DNA from: JBCCEV01 sp039030125
GTDB taxonomy: Bacteria; Pseudomonadota; Gammaproteobacteria; Ga0077536
DNA: 17,426 nucleotides
Reading direction: 5' to 3'
NCBI GenBank assembly: GCA_039030125.1
Contig: JBCCEV010000089.1
Coordinates: forward strand, 1-17,426
In this document: positions 13,947 through 17,426 of the stretch, piece after piece
Numbering within the stretch: position 1 is the stretch's first letter
Layout: each line of letters begins with the position of its first letter
Program-made: the position numbers and the translations under genes
The notes under the pieces: model-generated
Databases searched by the model: none
The model's input: the letters and a program-made list of their open reading frames with translations, nothing else
Told to the model about the DNA's origin: nothing

Positions 13947-14983
13947 TCGGGCGGCTCGATAACCCGGGTCTCGCCAAAGCCCATCACCCAAAAGTCTTCG
14001 CCCGCGACGTCTTGCCGTGCCAACTCGGCCTTCAATGTCTCGACGGGTTCGTTGATGCCTTCGTAAGTTAGCTGGAAGGTTCCGAAGTGAATGCCGATGC
14101 TTTGTTCGCTGCGCAGATCCTTGTGAGCGCACACCGCTTCCGCTGGATTGAGATGCACCTCTGCCATCACGGAGCGCGGTTCGTAAGCGCCGATTGGAAT
14201 CATGCTGAGCTGAAATCCGCCGTGGCGCTCGGCGATCTCGCTGAAATGCGGTCCATAACCCGTGTCTCCGGCGAAATAAATGGCGCCCTGCGGCCGTTTC
14301 ACGACGAAACCGCCCCATAGCGTCTTCTTCTGATCCAAGATCCCGCGTCCCGAGCTGTGACGGACTTCGACGAACTCGAATTCGATCTCACCGAGTTTTA
14401 CCGACTCCCCCCAATCAAGCGTTCGATAATTTTCGATTCCAGATTCATCCAAAATTTCTTCGTTACCCAGACCCGCAAGGACTAACGGCCCGCCTTTGTG
14501 ATCGCGAAGTCGCAACAGGGTTTCCAGATCTAAATGATCATAGTGATTGTGACTGATCAGCACGACGTCGATCTGAGGCAAATCTTCAAACCTGACGCCG
14601 GGAGCTCGCACGCGTTTTGGACCCAGCCAGTCAAACGGACTGGCGCGCTCGGAATAAATTGGATCGGTCAAAACGGTGAGGCCGTTGAAACGCAGCAACA
14701 TCGTCGAATGATTGACGAACGTCACCGCCAGTGCGCCCGCGGATGGAGATTCGGGTACTTCCGAAGGCTCCGTCTCTATCCAGTCTGGCCACGGCGCTTT
14801 TTGGAAAGCGCCGGTCAAGAGAAAGGCTGGAATGCTCCAGAAGCGCCGATGACCTGGCAAGGTATTAAAGAATCGCGAGCCATCGAAGTTAGCGGCAACG
14901 GAATCTGCTTGGCGGCGAATTTCAGTCGAATTACACGACACCAACACTAGCGCCAAGATCATAAAGAATGCGCGTCGAAACAT
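13943..14983 (-). CDS. Lipoprotein MBL-fold hydrolase, NAPE-PLD/UlaG-like
   Basis: A 346-residue protein from the ATG at 14981-14983. The first residues (MFRRAFFMILALVLVSC) are a lipoprotein signal ending in lipobox LVSC, with Cys17 the lipidated residue. The metallohydrolase motifs are VNHSTMLL (about 90-97), H145-N-H147-Y-D149-H150, His209, Asp240 (YFAGDTGYGPHF) and His299 (GIHFGTF). The order and the TDPIYSERASPF segment match bacterial relatives of N-acyl-phosphatidylethanolamine phospholipase D, so a periplasmic membrane phospholipid or related phosphodiester is a reasonable substrate guess. A longer reading from a TTG at 15040 would put 19 residues before the signal and start inside a hairpin; I reject it. 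It has a 5' leader containing a terminator. Confidence 0.9.
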   Translation of the reverse strand: MFRRAFFMILALVLVSCNSTEIRRQADSVAANFDGSRFFNTLPGHRRFWSIPAFLLTGAFQKAPWPDWIETEPSEVPESPSAGALAVTFVNHSTMLLRFNGLTVLTDPIYSERASPFDWLGPKRVRAPGVRFEDLPQIDVVLISHNHYDHLDLETLLRLRDHKGGPLVLAGLGNEEILDESGIENYRTLDWGESVKLGEIEFEFVEVRHSSGRGILDQKKTLWGGFVVKRPQGAIYFAGDTGYGPHFSEIAERHGGFQLSMIPIGAYEPRSVMAEVHLNPAEAVCAHKDLRSEQSIGIHFGTFQLTYEGINEPVETLKAELARQDVAGEDFWVMGFGETRVIEPPD

Positions 14984-15017
14984 GGCGCGTAGAAAAACGT
15001 ATTCGATGGTAATCCGC

Positions 15018-15072
15018 AAGAAAAATGCCGCCCGCTCCAAAATTGAGACGGGGGAGTACCGGAGCGGGCGGC
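15018..15072 (-). terminator. Intrinsic terminator inside the leader of the lipoprotein hydrolase gene
   Basis: GCCGCCCGCTCC (15027-15038, plus strand) and GGAGCGGGCGGC (15061-15072) are perfect 12-base inverted repeats with a 22-base loop. Read on the minus strand the stem is followed by ATTTTTCTT; on the plus strand no T-run follows. It lies upstream of the gene, 35 bases before its start, so it either attenuates that gene or ends a small RNA. Confidence 0.65.
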
Positions 15073-15108
15073 TAGGGGGACGTTGTTAGCTCTCGGCCGT
15101 GGGAAGTT

Positions 15109-15137
15109 ATGGTAGACAGACCAGTCTGTCTTTGCCA
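15109..15137 (-). promoter_or_regulatory. Candidate minus-strand promoter overlapping the palindrome
   Basis: On the minus strand TGGCAA (15132-15137, 3 of 6 to the -35 consensus) and TACCAT (15109-15114, 4 of 6 to -10) are 17 bases apart, and the palindrome at 15114-15131 fills the spacer. Repressor binding there would block the promoter. The -35 is weak, so this is tentative. Confidence 0.4.
15114..15131. promoter_or_regulatory. Palindromic operator candidate for TetR
   Basis: AGACAGAC-CA-GTCTGTCT is a perfect inverted repeat with 8-base arms. Operators of this general AGAC...GTCT form are known for TetR-family regulators. It lies in the divergent region of the TetR gene and the lipoprotein hydrolase gene, 142 bases upstream of the TetR start. 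Confidence 0.65.
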
Positions 15138-15147
15138 GCCTATGTAC

Positions 15148-15162
15148 AAGACAAATTGTCTT
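15148..15162. promoter_or_regulatory. Second palindromic operator candidate
   Basis: AAGACAA-A-TTGTCTT is a perfect inverted repeat with 7-base arms. Its centre is about 32 bases (near three helical turns) from the centre of the first palindrome, and both carry AGACA/TGTCT outer bases. It may bind the same TetR or a second regulator. Confidence 0.5.
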
Positions 15163-15272
15163 ACGCGCGCACCGCCGATCGGCATTGATTATTGAGATAG
15201 CTCGGTAAGTTGCTGAAAGTATGATAAATTTATCTGTAATCCACGGGAGTTCCGCGTTTTGGAAAAACTGCA

Positions 15273-15845
15273 TTGACGAGTACCAAACGCGACGCGATTC
15301 TGAATTGCGCGCTCACGCTCTTTGAGCAACACGGGTTCCGAGCAACCGGGATCGACAAAATCCTCGCTCAGTGCGGCTGCGCCAAAATGACGCTGTATAA
15401 CCACTTTACCTCCAAGGAAGAGCTTATTTTGGAATGTGTACGCTTGCACGACACACGCTTGCGCCAATGGATGATCGCGGAAATCGAAGCGCGCGCTCAA
15501 GCGCCCTCGGAGCGTCTGCTCGCGGTCTTTGATGTAGCCTCGAAAATTGTTGAGCAAGACAGCTTTAACGGTTGTTTGTTTGCGCGAGCGGTTAGCGAGT
15601 TCAACGGCCTGCAAGACCCGATCCGCGAGGCGGCTGCGGACAACAAAAGGTTGCTTGGTAACTATCTACACTCGTTGTGCGAGGCCGCGCGCTTAGAAAA
15701 TCCAACCGAACTTAGCCGAAGTATTCATTTGCTGTTGGAGGGTGCGATGGCTTACGCACATGTTTGCGACGAACGCGCCGCGCCGCTCGCAGCGAAAGAC
15801 ACAGCGCGACGGCTCATTGAACAACACGCGAGTGCAGGTCGCTAA
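15273..15845 (+). CDS. TetR/AcrR-family transcriptional regulator
   Basis: A 190-residue one-component regulator. The N-terminal HTH runs about 5-55: ILNCALTLFEQHGFRATGID, KILAQCGCAKMTLYNHFTSK, EELILECVRLHD. The MTLYNHF recognition-helix end is typical of TetR. The C-terminal ligand and dimer domain is helical (FNGCLFARAVSEFNGLQDPI). Ligand unknown. The start is a TTG; the frame upstream has no usual start before it, and GGAAAA lies 7-9 bases upstream. Two palindromes about 110-160 bases upstream suggest autoregulation or control of the divergent lipoprotein gene. Its stop TAA overlaps that of the convergent M50/HlyD gene by 4 bases; regulation of that efflux-like gene is possible but not shown. 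Confidence 0.92.
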   Translation: MTSTKRDAILNCALTLFEQHGFRATGIDKILAQCGCAKMTLYNHFTSKEELILECVRLHDTRLRQWMIAEIEARAQAPSERLLAVFDVASKIVEQDSFNGCLFARAVSEFNGLQDPIREAAADNKRLLGNYLHSLCEAARLENPTELSRSIHLLLEGAMAYAHVCDERAAPLAAKDTARRLIEQHASAGR

Positions 15846-17426
15846 AAGCCGGATTCTCGAACGAGGACGCCCGCGATGCGCTCGTAAGCACGGCGCGCAA
15901 TACTCACGCGCTCACCATTAATCGACGCAACACCGCGGACAACGCGCGGAGGAAGTGCCCCGCTCTTTTCAGGGATAAGATTGATACGGTATACGCTTGT
16001 CTCGGGTATCGGATGGCCATCGCTGTCCATGCGCACCGCCACGGCGCCGTTATGGAGCGACTGCAGATAGGATAAGTGCAGCGTGGCTAGGTTAGCTTCT
16101 TCAATTGATTCAACACGCAGCGCGATTTTCTCAATCTCCAGTTCGTCGGCGATGAACTGCGCTTCATTTTCGACGTTGATGCGCCCCAGGTCTTCCTCGG
16201 CGACCACAGCTTCCACCACACCACGATCGCCCGACACAAGTTTCGCCAGCGATGAGGTCTGCGGGATCCACTGGCCTTCTTGAAGATTGGGCGCTAACGC
16301 CGTGACAACGCCATCGATTGGCGCACGTACTACCAATTGGCGTTCCCGCTCTTGCAGCCCCGCAAGCTTCGTGCGTAGTTCTTCGCGCTGCTGAATCAAC
16401 ACCTGGAGATTCTCGCGATCTTCAACGCTTGCCGCGGTGCGATCGACCCGCAACTGAACAACACTAAGTTCTTTCGCGGTTATTTCAATCTCGTGAGCGA
16501 GCTCCGGCGCCCGCAGCCTAAACATCAATTCACCCGCTTGAACTTTCTGCCCAGGTGCGGCGTGAATCTCGACGATCTGCGATGCAACCGGGGGAAACAC
16601 GACCGGACGCTGCTGGGCGTAGAGGACCGCAGGAGCTTGAATTCTCGTGTCCCACGGAATGAACAACATCACTATCCCGGCAACGCAAGTAACACCTGTT
16701 ACGTAGCTGCGCGGGCGCGCCGCGATCGCTCGGCGAAGCCCCCACCACTCCTTAAGTTCATTCATTAGCGGCTTCACGATGAATCGATAGAAGGTCAGCA
16801 CCAAGATCAGAAGACCGAGGAGCTTGAAAAACATGTAATAGACCACCAGGCCAATGGATAAGAATAAGAATACGCGATAGCACCACGTCAGCCACGCGTA
16901 AACAATCAAACGCCGATGCATTGACAAGAGCTTTGGATCGGGTCGCGGTTGGCGAAGGTCGAAAAGGATTTCGCGAAGTTTCCAGCGTCCTAAACCGAAC
17001 GCACGATCCTGCAAATTATCGACGCCCCAGTAGTCAGCGAGCAAGTAGTAACCATCAAACTTCAGGAACGGATTGACATTAACAAATACCGTGAAAATCC
17101 AACTCGTGGTCGCCAGAAAAAATGCAGCGCTACGCAAAATCCCTTCCGGCAAGAAGGCCCAAAGAAACGTGCAGATAAGCGCAATATAGATCTCGGCAAC
17201 CATACCGGCTGCACCGATATACAATCTCTGACGTCGCGACCTCAAACGCCATGAATCACTGACGTCGGTATAAAGGAGCGGAAAAAACACCATGAACGCA
17301 ACACCCATGTTGCTTACATGCACGCCGTAGCGCGTTGCAGTCAAAGCGTGTCCGAGTTCGTGAACAACCTTAACCATGACCATGGACGCACCGAAGGTCA
17401 GTAGTCCTTGCCAGGTAAAAAAATAC
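15842..17426 (-). CDS. M50 (site-2-protease-like) metallopeptidase/HlyD fusion membrane protein (partial, N-terminus outside window)
   Basis: At least 527 residues; the frame is open to the window edge, so the visible ATG at 17381-17383 is internal (residues such as WQGLLTFGAS precede it). HELGHALTATRYG gives the zinc motif HExxH inside a membrane segment, and VNPFLKFDGYYLLADYWGV carries the NPxxxxxDG-like motif of site-2-type proteases. Several hydrophobic helices follow (about 55-110, 165-210, 230-250 from the visible Met). The rest is HlyD/biotin-lipoyl-like: PPVASQIVEIHAAPGQKVQAGELMF, a coiled-coil hairpin (ELSVVQLRVDRTAASVEDRENL ...), then LVVRAPIDGVVTALAPNLQEGQWI. This M50-HlyD arrangement is found in membrane proteins near export systems; it may process or couple a substrate to export. 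The true partner gene lies beyond the window. Confidence 0.9.
   Translation of the reverse strand, partial: YFFTWQGLLTFGASMVMVKVVHELGHALTATRYGVHVSNMGVAFMVFFPLLYTDVSDSWRLRSRRQRLYIGAAGMVAEIYIALICTFLWAFLPEGILRSAAFFLATTSWIFTVFVNVNPFLKFDGYYLLADYWGVDNLQDRAFGLGRWKLREILFDLRQPRPDPKLLSMHRRLIVYAWLTWCYRVFLFLSIGLVVYYMFFKLLGLLILVLTFYRFIVKPLMNELKEWWGLRRAIAARPRSYVTGVTCVAGIVMLFIPWDTRIQAPAVLYAQQRPVVFPPVASQIVEIHAAPGQKVQAGELMFRLRAPELAHEIEITAKELSVVQLRVDRTAASVEDRENLQVLIQQREELRTKLAGLQERERQLVVRAPIDGVVTALAPNLQEGQWIPQTSSLAKLVSGDRGVVEAVVAEEDLGRINVENEAQFIADELEIEKIALRVESIEEANLATLHLSYLQSLHNGAVAVRMDSDGHPIPETSVYRINLIPEKSGALPPRVVRGVASINGERVSIARRAYERIAGVLVRESGF

Noticed and set aside
15038..15040. TTG as start of a longer lipoprotein hydrolase
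   Set aside because: It adds 19 residues before a complete lipoprotein signal, overlaps the terminator stem and has no ribosome site.
14959..15273. A 104-residue minus-strand frame in the divergent region
   Set aside because: No domain, no ribosome site, and it crosses the terminator hairpin, operators and start of the lipoprotein gene; the non-coding reading explains the region better.
15189..15614. A 141-residue minus-strand frame across the TetR gene
   Set aside because: Antisense shadow of the TetR frame; no domain and low-complexity mix typical of a complementary frame.

Overview
The window looks like chromosome from a Gram-negative, aerobic, probably gammaproteobacterial heterotroph. 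Support comes from an LpxR-type outer-membrane lipid A deacylase homologue, a periplasmic cytochrome/PQQ-type quinoprotein, a lipoprotein with a lipobox, an ECF sigma/anti-sigma pair, dense gene packing and moderate-to-high GC. I see no tRNA, rRNA, CRISPR array or transposase. The taxonomic guess is inference; no marker gene is present. No gap exceeds 300 bases; the longest is the 289-base divergent region 14984-15272, described below.

Layout. (1) 1-2592, minus: an acyl-CoA operon of two MaoC-fold hydratase-like proteins, a class III (CaiB/BaiF) CoA-transferase and a CitE/malyl-CoA-lyase-type CoA ester lyase cut by the window start. This combination is the enzyme set of a C5-dicarboxylyl-CoA pathway (mesaconyl-/itaconyl-/methylmalyl-CoA chemistry). 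(2) 2731-4025: a TauD-type 2-oxoglutarate dioxygenase that seems to start at a rare ATA codon, and a convergent small cupin. (3) 4178-6028: a secreted cytochrome c-PQQ propeller fusion of polyvinyl-alcohol-dehydrogenase type. (4) 6066-8832: an lpxR-like gene and an SDR dehydrogenase in one minus operon, with a divergent metallo-beta-lactamase (MBL) hydrolase.

(5) 8883-13232, minus: five same-strand genes: a membrane-anchored alpha/beta hydrolase, a SnoaL-like protein, a HAD hydrolase, an ECF sigma factor and its probable anti-sigma factor. The anti-sigma protein is the most striking item: a cytoplasmic zinc-binding anti-sigma module, one transmembrane helix and a periplasmic subtilisin-like domain with an I9-like propeptide in a single chain. 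It suggests a sigma regulator whose sensor or output is a protease. (6) 13353-14983: a GNAT acetyltransferase and a convergent NAPE-PLD-like lipoprotein hydrolase. (7) 14984-17426: a divergent control region with two palindromic operators, a possible promoter and a strong intrinsic terminator inside the leader of the lipoprotein gene; then a TetR regulator and, convergent to it, an M50 (site-2-protease-like)/HlyD fusion that leaves the window.

Start codons other than ATG are frequent (ATA, TTG and GTG candidates). Several assigned starts were chosen by Shine-Dalgarno spacing rather than by longest ORF.
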